Assembly: GCA_013334925.1 (NCBI GenBank)
Contig: JAAXWP010000019.1
Span: 1 to 44,219, forward strand
Direction: 5' to 3'
From: Chlorobiaceae bacterium
GTDB lineage: Bacteria; Bacteroidota; Chlorobiia; Chlorobiales; Chlorobiaceae
DNA: 44,219 nucleotides
Both the position numbers and the translations under genes were made by a program. Every line of letters starts with the position of its first letter. Positions within the stretch are counted from its first letter, which is position 1. The notes under the pieces are model-generated. The model saw nothing but the letters and a program-made list of their open reading frames with translations, was not told the origin of the DNA and searched no databases. Shown piece by piece: positions 24,292 to 33,705 of this stretch.

Positions 24292-25017
24292 GTGACACCT
24301 GAAACAGACAAGAGTGAACCGGTGCTTCAGATCGTCGAAGTCTCGAAGATCTATCTCATGGGCGAAGTATCGGTATCGGCGCTCAGAAACGTGTCGCTCG
24401 ATTTTCGAAGCGGTGAGCTGGTGGTGCTTCTTGGGGCTTCGGGAAGCGGAAAATCGACGTTGCTCAATATTGTCGGCGGTCTCGATGTGCCGACATCCGG
24501 ACGCCTGCTCTTCAGGGGACGAGACCTCACTCTGGCGACCGATGCCGCACTCACCGAGTACCGGCGGCGCTCGATCGGGTTCGTGTTCCAGTTCTACAAT
24601 CTGATCTCAAGCCTGACGGCGCTGGAGAACGTTCAGCTGGTGACCGAAATATCACGAAATCCCATGCCAGCCGAAGAGGCGCTCCGGCTGGTGGGACTGG
24701 CCGACCGGATGCATCACTTTCCGGCACAGCTCTCAGGAGGCGAACAGCAGCGCGTGGCCATTGCCAGGGCGGTCGCCAAACGGCCGGAGCTGTTATTGTG
24801 TGATGAACCGACCGGCGCGCTCGATTATCTGACCGGAAAGCTGGTGCTGGAGGTGATCGAGCGTATCAACAGGGAGCTTGGCACCACTACGCTGGTCATC
24901 ACGCACAACAGCTCCATAGCCGGGATGGCCGACCGGGTCATCACCCTGCGCAGCGGCGAGGTGGCCGAAGACCGTCGAAATACAGAAAGGCTTTCACCCT
25001 CGGAACTCTCATGGTAG
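24292..25017 (+). CDS. ABC exporter ATP-binding protein (LolD/MacB type)
   Basis: The 241-residue ATPase starts with GTG after a GGAGGGG ribosome site. It has Walker [10 protein letters not shown] (48-56), the Q-loop [18 protein letters not shown], signature [14 protein letters not shown], Walker [13 protein letters not shown] and switch histidine in VITHN. The segment [18 protein letters not shown] at the start is typical of the LolD/MacB group, which pairs with FtsX-type permeases. It is the first of three genes for an exporter with the double-FtsX permease (8 bases later) and a HlyD adaptor. The transported substance is unknown. Confidence 0.92.
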   Translation: MTPETDKSEPVLQIVEVSKIYLMGEVSVSALRNVSLDFRSGELVVLLGASGSGKSTLLNIVGGLDVPTSGRLLFRGRDLTLATDAALTEYRRRSIGFVFQFYNLISSLTALENVQLVTEISRNPMPAEEALRLVGLADRMHHFPAQLSGGEQQRVAIARAVAKRPELLLCDEPTGALDYLTGKLVLEVIERINRELGTTTLVITHNSSIAGMADRVITLRSGEVAEDRRNTERLSPSELSW

Positions 25018-25024
25018 TGGCGGT

Positions 25025-27388
25025 ATGAAATCCCTCACACGGAAATTGTTCAGGGATCTGCTGCATATGAAGGGGCAGATGCTGGCGGTGGCGGCGGTCG
25101 TCACCTGTGGCATCGCCGTGTTCGTATCCATGAGCAGCGTGAAGTACTCCCTTGAAGCGTCGCGCTGGAACTACTATAACCGGTACCGGTTCGCCGAGAT
25201 CTTCCTGCAGGTCAAGCGGGCTCCCGAGTCCTGGCGTGAAGTGGTCAGCCGGATCCCCGGTGTTGCATCGGTGTCGACCAGAATCGTGACCGATGTCACC
25301 CTCGATGTTCCCGGTCTCGACGAACCGGCCACAGGACGTCTGGTCTCCATCCCCGAGCGGAGTGAACCCCAGCTGAATGGCGTCTACATCGTGGAGGGGC
25401 GATACATCGACCCTGACATGACCGACGAAGTCATTGCGAGCCGTCCGTTCATGGATGCCAACGGCCTGAAACCCGGGGATCATGTCGGCGCAGTCATCAA
25501 TGGACGCTGGAAGGAGTTGCGCATCGTCGGGAGCGGGTTGTCGCCGGAGTATATCTACGAAGTGCAGCCGGGTTCATTCTTTCCGGACAAACGACGTTTC
25601 GGGGTGTTCTGGATCAGCCGCCGCGCACTCGAATCGGCGCTGGATATGGATGGTGCGTTCAACGACCTGTCGCTGACTCTGGCGCATGGCGCTTCCGGTA
25701 AAGAGGTGATCATGAGGCTCGACCAGATGTTTGCACGATACGGCTCACTCGGGGCCTACGGCAGGGATGAGCAGCTCTCCGACCGTTTCATCTCCGACGA
25801 GATCAAGCAGCTGGGTACCCAGATCACGATCCTGCCGGCCATTTTTTTCAGTGTTGCGGTGTTTCTGCTGAACATTGTCCTGCAGCGTCTCGTCAGTACC
25901 CAGCGGGATCAGATCGCCGTGCTCAAGGCCATGGGATATGCCAACGCCGAGATCGCGCTGCACTACCTGGGCTTTGCGCTCGTGCCGACTGGCGCAGGGG
26001 CTCTGGCTGGCAGTCTTGCCGGCGCATGGCTCGGAACGAGGCTTGTGCGCATCTACGGGGATTTCTACAATTTCTCTGAACTCCTCTATGTGTTCCGGCC
26101 CGAAAATCTCATCACTTCCGTGCTGTTGAGCATCATCGCAGCGGTTGCAGGAGCTCTGCTGGCCCTTCGTCGGGCAGTGCAACTGCCACCGGCGGAGGCC
26201 ATGCGTCCGGAAACGCCTGCGCTCTATCGCCCCGGTGTGCTGGATCGGGGAGGATTCGGGCGGCGTTTTCCGGTCACGGTCAGGATCATTGTCCGGAATA
26301 TCGAACGGCGTCCGTGGAAATCAGCATTGTCGGTGCTCATGATCTCGATGTCGGTGGCAATTCTGATCGCCGGGCGTTACTCCTATGACGCCGTCGATCG
26401 CATGAGCCTGGTGGAGTTCGGGGACAAGCATCGCGAGGATGTGACGGTGATCTTCAATAAGCCGATGCCGACCTCGGTTGCTTACCAGATCGCCTCGCTC
26501 GAGGGCGTTCTTGAACATGAGTATTATCGGGAAGAGCCGGCACGACTCAGCTTTGGCCATCGCTCCCGTCGCCAGACGCTCAAGGGCTTGCCATCATCGG
26601 AGGGTCTGCAGCGTCTTGTCGATACCCGACGTCAGCGTGTGGGGCTGCCATCGGGAGGAATACTGCTCACGACGAAGCTCGCCGAAATCCTCGGCGTGAA
26701 GCCGGGCGATCGTCTGCAGGTAGAGTTGCTGCAGGGCTCCCGACGTTCCGCGGAGGTGCCTGTGGCAGGAACCATTGACGAGATTCTTGGCTTGTCGGCA
26801 TACATGCGACTTGATGAACTCGATCGTCTTGCCGGGGATAGCGGCGCCCTGAATGCAGCCAATCTGCGCATCGACCCGGCACGCGAGCAGGCTCTCTACC
26901 GGGAGTTCAAACACATGCCAGGAGTCTCGGGAATCATGATGCTCAAGGCTCTCCGGAGCAGTTTCGATGAGCTCATCGCACGAAGCATGACAACCTCAAC
27001 GCTGATCCTCACGACCTTCGCGTGTGTCCTGGCGTTTGCGATTGTGTACAACGGTGCGAGAATTTCCCTCTCCGAAAGATCGAGAGAGCTCTCCAGTCTG
27101 AGGGTGATGGGGCTCACCAAAGGGGAGATCGCCTTCATCCTGCTGGGTGAGCAGGCGCTTTTCTGCATATTCGCCGTTCCGATAGGCTTCCTGATCGGAG
27201 TAGGCCTCTCCGTGCTGCTCTCGATGGCGCTCAGCTCCGAGCTTTACCGCCTTCCGCTGACCTTCAGCCCTGCCAACTTTCTGTTTGCGAGCGGGGTTCT
27301 CTTTTCTGTGGCGATCGTTTCCGGCCTTGTCGTACGGCGTCGTCTCGTGACGCTTGATCTTATAGCGGTCCTGAAAACAAGGGAATAA
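25025..27388 (+). CDS. ABC exporter permease with two FtsX domains
   Basis: The 787-residue membrane protein has an N-terminal helix (MLAVAAVVTCGIAVFVSM), a periplasmic domain of about 220 residues, and three helices ending near residue 390 with QRDQIAVLKAMGYANAEIALHYL, the FtsX cytoplasmic signature. A second half repeats this plan: helix near KSALSVLMISMSVAILIAG, a periplasmic domain, and ERSRELSSLRVMGLTKGEIAFILLGEQ before the last helices. This duplicated arrangement allows a single gene product to serve as the whole transmembrane part. It would work mechanically, as MacB and LolCE do, on a periplasmic substrate. The gene is eight bases after the ATPase and two bases before the adaptor gene. 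Confidence 0.9.
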   Translation: MKSLTRKLFRDLLHMKGQMLAVAAVVTCGIAVFVSMSSVKYSLEASRWNYYNRYRFAEIFLQVKRAPESWREVVSRIPGVASVSTRIVTDVTLDVPGLDEPATGRLVSIPERSEPQLNGVYIVEGRYIDPDMTDEVIASRPFMDANGLKPGDHVGAVINGRWKELRIVGSGLSPEYIYEVQPGSFFPDKRRFGVFWISRRALESALDMDGAFNDLSLTLAHGASGKEVIMRLDQMFARYGSLGAYGRDEQLSDRFISDEIKQLGTQITILPAIFFSVAVFLLNIVLQRLVSTQRDQIAVLKAMGYANAEIALHYLGFALVPTGAGALAGSLAGAWLGTRLVRIYGDFYNFSELLYVFRPENLITSVLLSIIAAVAGALLALRRAVQLPPAEAMRPETPALYRPGVLDRGGFGRRFPVTVRIIVRNIERRPWKSALSVLMISMSVAILIAGRYSYDAVDRMSLVEFGDKHREDVTVIFNKPMPTSVAYQIASLEGVLEHEYYREEPARLSFGHRSRRQTLKGLPSSEGLQRLVDTRRQRVGLPSGGILLTTKLAEILGVKPGDRLQVELLQGSRRSAEVPVAGTIDEILGLSAYMRLDELDRLAGDSGALNAANLRIDPAREQALYREFKHMPGVSGIMMLKALRSSFDELIARSMTTSTLILTTFACVLAFAIVYNGARISLSERSRELSSLRVMGLTKGEIAFILLGEQALFCIFAVPIGFLIGVGLSVLLSMALSSELYRLPLTFSPANFLFASGVLFSVAIVSGLVVRRRLVTLDLIAVLKTRE

Positions 27389-27390
27389 GT

Positions 27391-28560
27391 ATGAAATTAC
27401 CGTCCAAAACATGGCTTCTGGCCGTTTCCGGCATTGCCCTCACCGTTCTGTCGCTTTTTTTCCTGTTCCGCCCCTCACCACTTCCGGTGGATGCCGGGCG
27501 TGTGAATTCAGGCCCTTTGCAGGTGACCGTCGAGTCGGAAGGGATGACTCGCGTGGTTGACCGCTACACGGTTGCCGCTCCCGTATCCGGACGCCTGTTG
27601 CGCAGCACGCTCAGGGAAGGTGATCCGGTTCATGCAGGCATGATCCTCGCATCCATAGTTGCACCCGAACTGAATTCGCGGGAGTTCAGCGAAGCCGCGG
27701 CGCTTGCTGCGTCGGCCCGGTCCAGCCTGAATGAGGCTGAAGCTCGCAGCCGTCAGGTTTCGGTCAACCTCGGTCAGGCAAAACTGCGTGCCGGAAGGTT
27801 TGACAACCTCTATCGTGAAGGAGCCGTGTCGAAGGAGAGCTGGGAGCAGACGAGAAACGAGGCGGATGTGCTTGAGAAGGAGCGTCAGGCAGCGGTTTCG
27901 GCAGTTGCTGCCGCGTCATCACAGTATGAAGCCGCCAGGGCGAAGATCGATCGGCGGCTCGCATCGAAACCGGTAGAGGTTACCGCTCCCGCTGATGGAC
28001 AGGTTCTCAGGATATACGAGAAGAGTGAACGTACGGTACCGGCAGGTACGGCGCTCTTTGATATCGGAGATCCAGGGACCCTCGAAATTGTCATCGATGT
28101 GCTTTCCGCAGACGCGGTCAGCGTCCGGCCTGGCCAGGCGGTGAAAATCGACGGCTGGGGAGGTCGAGAGGTGCTGCGGGCGCGTGTAAACCGCATCGAG
28201 CCGGCTGCGTTCACGAAAGTGTCGGCGCTTGGAATAGAGGAAAAACGGGTGAATATTATCGCTCTTCCCGAACGTGTCGAACCAGGACTTGGAGACAATT
28301 TCAGGGTTCAGGCAACCATTGTCGTTCAGGAGGCCCCGAGAGTGCTTCGGGTGCCGGTGAGCAGCCTGTTCAGGTCAGGAACCGGCTGGAGGCTTTTTGT
28401 GATCGAAGGTGGACGTGCGGTCGAGCGGAAGGTCAGGATCGGTCTTCGGGGAGTGTATGAGGCCGAGGTGCTCGATGGCGTGAAGGATGGTGAACCGGTG
28501 GTTCTGCATCCACAGAACGAGCTGAAGAGTGGCATGCGCGTCACGGTTCGGGGGAAGTAA
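27391..28560 (+). CDS. HlyD-family periplasmic adaptor of the ABC exporter
   Basis: The 389-residue protein has one N-terminal membrane helix (about residues 8-26), a barrel-sandwich start VTVESEGMTRVVDRYTVAAPVSGRLLR, a coiled-coil hairpin from about 95 to 195 (alanine-, arginine- and glutamate-rich with heptad pattern), the second half of the lipoyl domain APADGQVLRIYEKSERTVPAGTALFDIGD, and beta-barrel and membrane-proximal parts ending in ELKSGMRVTVRGK. It would bridge the double-FtsX permease to the outer membrane. No TolC-like gene is nearby. It ends the three-gene operon. Confidence 0.9.
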   Translation: MKLPSKTWLLAVSGIALTVLSLFFLFRPSPLPVDAGRVNSGPLQVTVESEGMTRVVDRYTVAAPVSGRLLRSTLREGDPVHAGMILASIVAPELNSREFSEAAALAASARSSLNEAEARSRQVSVNLGQAKLRAGRFDNLYREGAVSKESWEQTRNEADVLEKERQAAVSAVAAASSQYEAARAKIDRRLASKPVEVTAPADGQVLRIYEKSERTVPAGTALFDIGDPGTLEIVIDVLSADAVSVRPGQAVKIDGWGGREVLRARVNRIEPAAFTKVSALGIEEKRVNIIALPERVEPGLGDNFRVQATIVVQEAPRVLRVPVSSLFRSGTGWRLFVIEGGRAVERKVRIGLRGVYEAEVLDGVKDGEPVVLHPQNELKSGMRVTVRGK

Positions 28561-28636
28561 GCATTAAATGTAGTCTGAGATGGCAAAATTGCGTAGACGT
28601 GAAAACAGGGATTTGGAAGACAGGCAGGGAAAAATC

Positions 28637-29980
28637 GTGAACGTGCAACAGCTGACTATTGTGGGAGCCGGAGCCTCGGGCATGATGGCGGCGATCTCCG
28701 CGCGTCAGTCGGCTCGTGCTCTTGGCGTTACCGATGATCGGTTCCGTATCCTTCTGATCGAGCGCAATCCTGAACCGGGGGCAAAAATCGCCATTTCGGG
28801 AGGCGGTCACTGCAATCTCACCCATGACGGTCCGGTAGAGCGACTGATCCAGAAAGGGTTTCTCAGAAAGAACGAACAGCGGTTCGTGAAGCCTGCCATC
28901 TACGCGTTCGATAACCGGGAGTTGTGCTCGCTCTTCGAGCGTTACGGCGTGCCATCCACAGCAAGGGATGATGGACGGGTGTTTCCGGTCTCAGGCATCG
29001 CCCGGGACGTTGTGGATGCCATGCGCCAGATGCTTCGTGACGCTTCCGCAGATCTGGTGAGCGGTACACGAGTCGAAGCGCTTGAGATGGTCAGCGACAG
29101 ATTCGCTCTTCGGGCCGGTGACCGCTTTTTCGATGCCGATGCGGTGGTGCTTGCGGCAGGCGGAAGCGCCTGGGGCGCTTCCGGTACTACCGGAGACGGA
29201 TTCCGTCTGGCGGCGGCTCTCGGTCATCGCATCGAATCCGTATTGCCAGCTCTCGCTCCGGTTTTTTTCACGGTTCCTCCAGATCCGGGTATCGTCGGCG
29301 TAACGCTGCGCGGAGTCGGGCTCGTCGTCGAATCGCAGCGGGGGCGCGATGTGAGTGTGGGCGATCTGCTGATGAGTCATCGCGGCATTTCGGGACCAGC
29401 CTGTCTGTCATTATCACGCTCGGTGGCAGGAGTGATGGCCGAAGGCGGTGACGCTCCGCTGCTCTTCGCCGATTTTTTCCCCGGTCACGAACCAGCCGAG
29501 GTCTCGTCTTTCGTGCTCGCACACATCTCCCGGCATGGTTCACAGTTTGTCAGAACCTTCCTGCAGCGTTGTCCTATGGCTCCGGAACGGCTTGAACCGT
29601 ATGACGCATCCCGGGCGCCGCATCAGGAGACCATTCCGAATGCGTTCGTTCCGGAGCTCATGGCGAGGGCCGGTATTGGCCATGACCAGACACTCAGTGT
29701 GCTGACACGGCAGCAGCGCAATGCGCTTGTCGCTGTGCTGAAACGGTTCGTGCTGGGCAAGGCTCGAAAGGTACCGCTCGACAGGGCTGAAGTGACGGCC
29801 GGAGGGGTTTGTCTTGCCGAAGTGGATCCGAAAACCATGAGATCGCGGCTGCATCGCCGTCTGTTCTGCTGCGGCGAGTTGCTGGACTATGCCGGAGAGG
29901 TTGGCGGGTTCAACCTGCAGGCGGCATTTTCAACCGGCTGGATGGCCGGAGCTCATGCCGCCCGTGAGCTGTTCGGATAA
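28637..29980 (+). CDS. NAD(P)/FAD-dependent oxidoreductase, HI0933/YhiN family
   Basis: Start is GTG at 28637, with AGGGA six bases upstream, giving 447 residues; an ATG at 28580 has no ribosome site and adds a charged leader. The N-terminal dinucleotide fold is VGAGASGMMAA, followed by LLIERNPEPGAKIAISGGGHCNLTHDG, the diagnostic HI0933 segment. VVLAAGGSAWGASGTTGDGFRLAAALGH, LMSHRGISGPACLSLS and a C-terminal FCCGELLDYAGEVGGFNLQAAFSTGWMAG also match. The physiological substrate of the family is not established for most members. It follows the exporter operon on the same strand and is convergent with the next gene, nine bases away. Confidence 0.9.
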   Translation: MNVQQLTIVGAGASGMMAAISARQSARALGVTDDRFRILLIERNPEPGAKIAISGGGHCNLTHDGPVERLIQKGFLRKNEQRFVKPAIYAFDNRELCSLFERYGVPSTARDDGRVFPVSGIARDVVDAMRQMLRDASADLVSGTRVEALEMVSDRFALRAGDRFFDADAVVLAAGGSAWGASGTTGDGFRLAAALGHRIESVLPALAPVFFTVPPDPGIVGVTLRGVGLVVESQRGRDVSVGDLLMSHRGISGPACLSLSRSVAGVMAEGGDAPLLFADFFPGHEPAEVSSFVLAHISRHGSQFVRTFLQRCPMAPERLEPYDASRAPHQETIPNAFVPELMARAGIGHDQTLSVLTRQQRNALVAVLKRFVLGKARKVPLDRAEVTAGGVCLAEVDPKTMRSRLHRRLFCCGELLDYAGEVGGFNLQAAFSTGWMAGAHAARELFG

Positions 29981-29988
29981 CGTCGCTC

Positions 29989-30921
29989 TCAGCTGGCGCA
30001 GGAGTAGCTCGGGTTGGATGCCTTGCGATCGTAGGGAAGTACCTTGACCCTGCAGTGATCCAGGCTGAACGACTGCTGATAGTCTTCGAACAGAATCCGT
30101 CCGCTGCTGAAACGTACTTTCAGCGGAACAACGACCTTTCGCTCCGTACCGCACGGATTGTCCTTCAGACCGGGCGAGAAGCGATGCCCTTCACCGAGCT
30201 GATCGATGATCACGAACTCTTCAGCGACGGTCTTGAAGGCCAGGACCGAACCTTCCGGAGTGAACTGCAGTGAATTCAGGTCGCCGTGGATTCCCTGGGG
30301 GTCATTGTCATAGGCCGTGATCAGACCGACTGGCGTTTCCACTCTGGTGACACCAGCCGGCTCGATGGAGCGCAACGCACCATCTTCGTAAAACGCGACG
30401 CCGGTTCTGACTCTGAACTCGCCCGATGTCGTGTTGATGGTAAGCAGTTCGCCCGGCCAGAGGGTAATGCTTTTCAGTGCACCGCTGTCATAGAACTGAA
30501 GACCGATGAACTTTGCCGTCAATGCTCCTGCAGGCGTATCGATCGTGATCGATTCTGCCAGATCGTACTCGTTTTTTGACGTCCAGTATCCGGTGAGCCT
30601 TCCGTCAAGAGGGAAGATACGCTTGATGCTGCCGGACTCATGAAAGGTGACCAGCTCTGCGGGTACCTTGCCGACAGGAGTATCGAGAAGTGTCTGCTCC
30701 TGCAGGGCTATCGATTTGAGAGCGCCGGACTTGTAGAAGTAGAGCGGTTTTACCGGCCTGCGGCCCATGTCTTCAGCAAAATGCTGCGGCACAAGCTCTC
30801 CATAAGGAGTTTTCAGGATATTTGCCTTGCTGACGAGGCATCCGTCGGTCTTTCCGTTTGAAAAGAGCGTCCTGAACTCGACACCATCGAGTGTTCCGTA
30901 TGTGGTGGTAAAACTGGTCAT
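29989..30921 (-). CDS. MORN-like repeat protein of unknown function
   Basis: The 310-residue protein has at least five copies of a repeat with the core (L/V)-x-F-(Y/H/T)-x-(S/D/E)-G-(A/S)-(L/I/V)-(K/R)-S-I, e.g. FYKSGALKSI, FHESGSIKRI, FYDSGALKSI and FYEDGALRSI. The pattern resembles the MORN/YwqK-type beta-hairpin repeat. Copies alternate with conserved TP-x-G strands (DTPVGKVPAEL, DTPAGALTAKF, ETPVGLITAY). It has no signal peptide. A distinct C-terminal part carries three cysteines (NPCGTER, DHCRVKV and SYSCAS at the very end). No function is known to me. The gene is monocistronic and a short direct repeat lies in its upstream region. Confidence 0.75.
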   Translation of the reverse strand: MTSFTTTYGTLDGVEFRTLFSNGKTDGCLVSKANILKTPYGELVPQHFAEDMGRRPVKPLYFYKSGALKSIALQEQTLLDTPVGKVPAELVTFHESGSIKRIFPLDGRLTGYWTSKNEYDLAESITIDTPAGALTAKFIGLQFYDSGALKSITLWPGELLTINTTSGEFRVRTGVAFYEDGALRSIEPAGVTRVETPVGLITAYDNDPQGIHGDLNSLQFTPEGSVLAFKTVAEEFVIIDQLGEGHRFSPGLKDNPCGTERKVVVPLKVRFSSGRILFEDYQQSFSLDHCRVKVLPYDRKASNPSYSCAS

Positions 30922-31068
30922 ATGCTGTCCTTTTTAAAGATGGTCTGCTTCACTGATAATGAACCCTATCTTGTACCTCAAGTATCGTGCCAATGCTTGC
31001 TGATTACAGTAAGCGTTTGTATGGTAATGAGTTAATGAAATTCTCCCGCTTGTTGCAGATGCGGAAAT

Positions 31069-31119
31069 AGCTACATGCGGGTAGGAAATATCTGGCGAGC
31101 TACGCTTGTGTAGGAAATA
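31069..31119. repeat. Two-copy 29-base direct repeat upstream of the MORN-like gene
   Basis: AGCTAC, six variable bases, then GTAGGAAATA, occurs at 31069-31090 (core) and again 29 bases later at 31098-31119. It lies in the 264-base gap between the MORN-like gene (transcribed leftward) and the coiled-coil gene. It may be a pair of binding sites or the remains of a small tandem duplication. Confidence 0.5.
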
Positions 31120-31132
31120 GGGATGGAATAAG

Positions 31133-31172
31133 GCCAGCAGAAAGCCCCGGTTCTTCGGGGCTTTCTGCTGGC
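31133..31172 (-). terminator. Strong intrinsic terminator after the coiled-coil protein gene
   Basis: GCCAGCAGAAAGCCCCG (31133-31149) pairs perfectly with CGGGGCTTTCTGCTGGC (31156-31172) around a six-base loop, a 17-pair stem. It begins 13 bases after the stop of the leftward gene at 31186. The T-rich part is inside the stem, so termination on the minus strand is likely though not textbook. Confidence 0.75.
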
Positions 31173-31185
31173 AGATATGAAAGGG

Positions 31186-31458
31186 CTATCTGAACTTTGC
31201 CTTGGCTCTTCTCATCGCTTTCCGCACATCATGGAAAGCATCTTCAGCTCCCTCCTTCAGCTCCCCCCAGGCCTCCTCACTGCTGTGCAGCAGGGCATCC
31301 GTACGTTTCAATGCAGCTTCCTTGCGCTTCTTGAGTTCATCGAGTCGGTCATGCAGGTCGCTGGTCACCTTTTGCACCTTTTTTTCGATGCGGGCAATGT
31401 CGGCATCCCAGGTTTTCAACTGCCGGTTGAGCCTGGCGATCGTGGTTTTGCGTTCCAT
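31186..31458 (-). CDS. Small coiled-coil protein of unknown function
   Basis: The 90-residue product is highly charged and almost entirely helical, with clear heptads (LNRQLKTWDADIARIEKKVQ, LHDRLDELKKRKEAALKRTD) and an alanine/lysine end (RKAMRRAKAKFR). It has no cysteine, signal peptide or membrane helix. It is followed by a strong terminator and preceded by a 129-base gap. Similar small proteins of about this size are found in several bacterial groups without known role. I take it as real because of the amino acid pattern and the terminator. Confidence 0.65.
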   Translation of the reverse strand: MERKTTIARLNRQLKTWDADIARIEKKVQKVTSDLHDRLDELKKRKEAALKRTDALLHSSEEAWGELKEGAEDAFHDVRKAMRRAKAKFR

Positions 31459-31587
31459 AGCGTCCTCCGCGGTTCAGGAAGTGATACAAATCTGTATGAA
31501 AGAGGCTTACCTGTTCTCAGTTGAAACAAAAAAAAACTGCAGGGTTTCACCGGGATGGTGTTTAAAATCTCGATGGAACGACTTTCT

Positions 31588-33699
31588 CTAACGTTTTTTT
31601 GCTTTTTTCAGCGCTTTTTCGGTGATCTCCTGCTCGATTCCGGATGAGATTGAGAGGCTCCTGAAGAGGTCAAGCAGGTTCTGGTCGATGTTCAGGTTCA
31701 GGTTGACCGCCCGGCCGTTCTGGAAGTCGGGGTTGTAACCTTTGAGCTGAAGTGAAATCCTTGACTCGCCGTCCGGCGTCATGGTGATGGTCGAAACAAG
31801 TTCGGAATAGAGGAAATTGCCCAGAGCTTCATAGGTGATACGCATGCCGGCGTTTGCCGCAGAGCGCTCTTCCGGAGTTGTGGAATAGACGATCTGTCCC
31901 GAGTGTTCGGCATCCATGCCCCCATCCGGAATGCTGAACGAGTCGCCGTCAAGCACGACAGGGATTCGTCCCCTGACGGTACCCGTAGCAGAGATTTTTT
32001 TCGTTCCCTGCAGGTCGAGCAGTTTCTGGAGGGGAATGCCATTGAGCTGAACGATTGTTCTGCCAGATCGTCTGGAGAGGTCGTAATCAACGCGGTCGAT
32101 AGCGATGGAGCCGTCGAAAAATCCTGCGGAAAAACCCGAAAGCGTGACGATCTCGCGTCTTTTTCCCTCACCGGGCAGGCTGATGCTGCCTTTGGCGTTC
32201 GTGAGCGCAAGTTCGCCGCCATCGGCCTGACGCTTCAGATTTTTGAGGGTGAAGTCAAGCATTGTGCTTCCTGCCGGATCTCGGTCAAAGACTATTGTAG
32301 GCGCACTGAAGCTCCATACGCTTTCCGGTTTCGTTTCCGTGAAGATCTGGCCGGTTTTCTCTTTTTTTCCTGCAATCCGTTGCCGTATGGTGCCTTCGCC
32401 ACCAGAAGAAAGCCTCGCTCGGCGAATCGCGATGCCACTCCGTGAAATTTCCATCGGTATCGTTCCGCTAACCGTGCCTTTCATCGAACCACTGAACTCC
32501 CCGTGCAGACGGATGCGGTCAAGTAGTGGTACGTTTCTGAGCTTGATGGTCGAGATACCCGAGCCGTTATCGGTGTTGTAGTGTGTTTTCGATGCCGATA
32601 CAGCTCCGCCAAACAGAGTTGTTGCAAGACCCCCGATCTGTATTCCCGAAAGCTTGTCGTCTTTAGCGTTCAGGGTCACCTCGGCATCGAGTCCGCTCAG
32701 CATCGGAGGGCCTCCTTTACGTCGACCGGCATCGAACGAGAAGAGGGGTTTTCCACCAGCGCCTTTCCAGGTTACAAGAGTCCCTGGGCCGGCGTCGACC
32801 AGGCCATTACGGATTCTGAGCGTTGTATCCCTGAATTCGACCGGCAGGGAACCGGACATGGTTCCGGTCACCGATGGGTTGCTGCTGCGTGCTCCGCCGA
32901 TCTCGGCGAGACGTTCTGCGGGCACACTGTCCAGATTCAGGGTGAATGCGGTCTGTTTTGTTCTGAGGCTGTATTCGATTCTTGGCGTATATGCCCTGAC
33001 TCCGGAAAGATTCACGGAGCAGTCACTGAATACCAGCGTACAAGGCTTTTCAGGGCTTCTCCTCATGCCGAATGTCGCTTTGAAATCGGTAAGCGGGGTT
33101 TTTGCCCCAGCTGAAAAGAGATATCCGGCCTGGAATGTCGATGGCTGCTGGACCCAGTTTGCGGACTTCGTGAGCAGCGCCTGATAAGCGACATCGACGA
33201 GTTTCAGTTTACCTGACTGCGCTTCGCCTCGAGTGATGGTATAGGCTGCTGAATCGGGCGCAACCCCGAATGTCAGGCCTCCCGTGCTGAAAATATCCAG
33301 GCGCGCGGTAACTCTGGGGTTTCGATCCCTGAATATGATGTCCGCGGGTTTCATGCGTGCGGTGACCGAATCGGCTTCCAGCACAAGCCTGGCCGTTGCG
33401 CCTTTTGCGGTCGGGAGGGTATTCCAGGAGAGTCTGCCGTTGTGAATGGCGACAACATAGATTGGCGCGATACCTGTGCAGCTGTCCTTCTGAGCGGTAA
33501 AGATGGCATCGATTCTGCCGAACGCGAACTTGCCAGGAAGCGGACGCCCGGGGTCATGCAGGGTCAGGCGGATATTTTTACCGGCGACGTAGCGGTCGAT
33601 CAGACCCTGCGCATACCAGGGAAAGGTGAACCACGCTCCTGCTACCGCCAAGGCAATCAGCAGGAGCAGCGTTCCGAGGATGCGCAGCGTCCATTTCAC
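31588..33699 (-). CDS. ydbH: YdbH-like AsmA-family intermembrane lipid transport protein
   Basis: The 703-residue protein has an N-terminal membrane helix (LRILGTLLLLIALAVAGAWFTF) and a long run of beta repeats with N-terminal AsmA-like pattern. The C-terminal part SGQIVYSTTPEERSAANAGMRITYEALGNFLYSELVSTITMTPDGESRISLQLKGYNPDFQNGRAVNLNLNIDQNLLDLFRSL is the portion most diagnostic of YdbH. In E. coli, YdbH together with TamB and YhdP carries phospholipid between inner and outer membrane, and YnbE is its outer-membrane partner. Here ynbE- and ydbL-like genes lie directly upstream, a linkage that makes the assignment strong. Length is somewhat below the E. coli protein. Confidence 0.82.
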   Translation of the reverse strand: MKWTLRILGTLLLLIALAVAGAWFTFPWYAQGLIDRYVAGKNIRLTLHDPGRPLPGKFAFGRIDAIFTAQKDSCTGIAPIYVVAIHNGRLSWNTLPTAKGATARLVLEADSVTARMKPADIIFRDRNPRVTARLDIFSTGGLTFGVAPDSAAYTITRGEAQSGKLKLVDVAYQALLTKSANWVQQPSTFQAGYLFSAGAKTPLTDFKATFGMRRSPEKPCTLVFSDCSVNLSGVRAYTPRIEYSLRTKQTAFTLNLDSVPAERLAEIGGARSSNPSVTGTMSGSLPVEFRDTTLRIRNGLVDAGPGTLVTWKGAGGKPLFSFDAGRRKGGPPMLSGLDAEVTLNAKDDKLSGIQIGGLATTLFGGAVSASKTHYNTDNGSGISTIKLRNVPLLDRIRLHGEFSGSMKGTVSGTIPMEISRSGIAIRRARLSSGGEGTIRQRIAGKKEKTGQIFTETKPESVWSFSAPTIVFDRDPAGSTMLDFTLKNLKRQADGGELALTNAKGSISLPGEGKRREIVTLSGFSAGFFDGSIAIDRVDYDLSRRSGRTIVQLNGIPLQKLLDLQGTKKISATGTVRGRIPVVLDGDSFSIPDGGMDAEHSGQIVYSTTPEERSAANAGMRITYEALGNFLYSELVSTITMTPDGESRISLQLKGYNPDFQNGRAVNLNLNIDQNLLDLFRSLSISSGIEQEITEKALKKAKKR

Positions 33700-33705
33700 G
33701 ATCGG

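Noticed and set aside
32581-33184. Overlapping plus-strand frames of about 177 residues within the ydbH region
   Set aside because: They are antisense to ydbH, lack ribosome sites and have no domain pattern.
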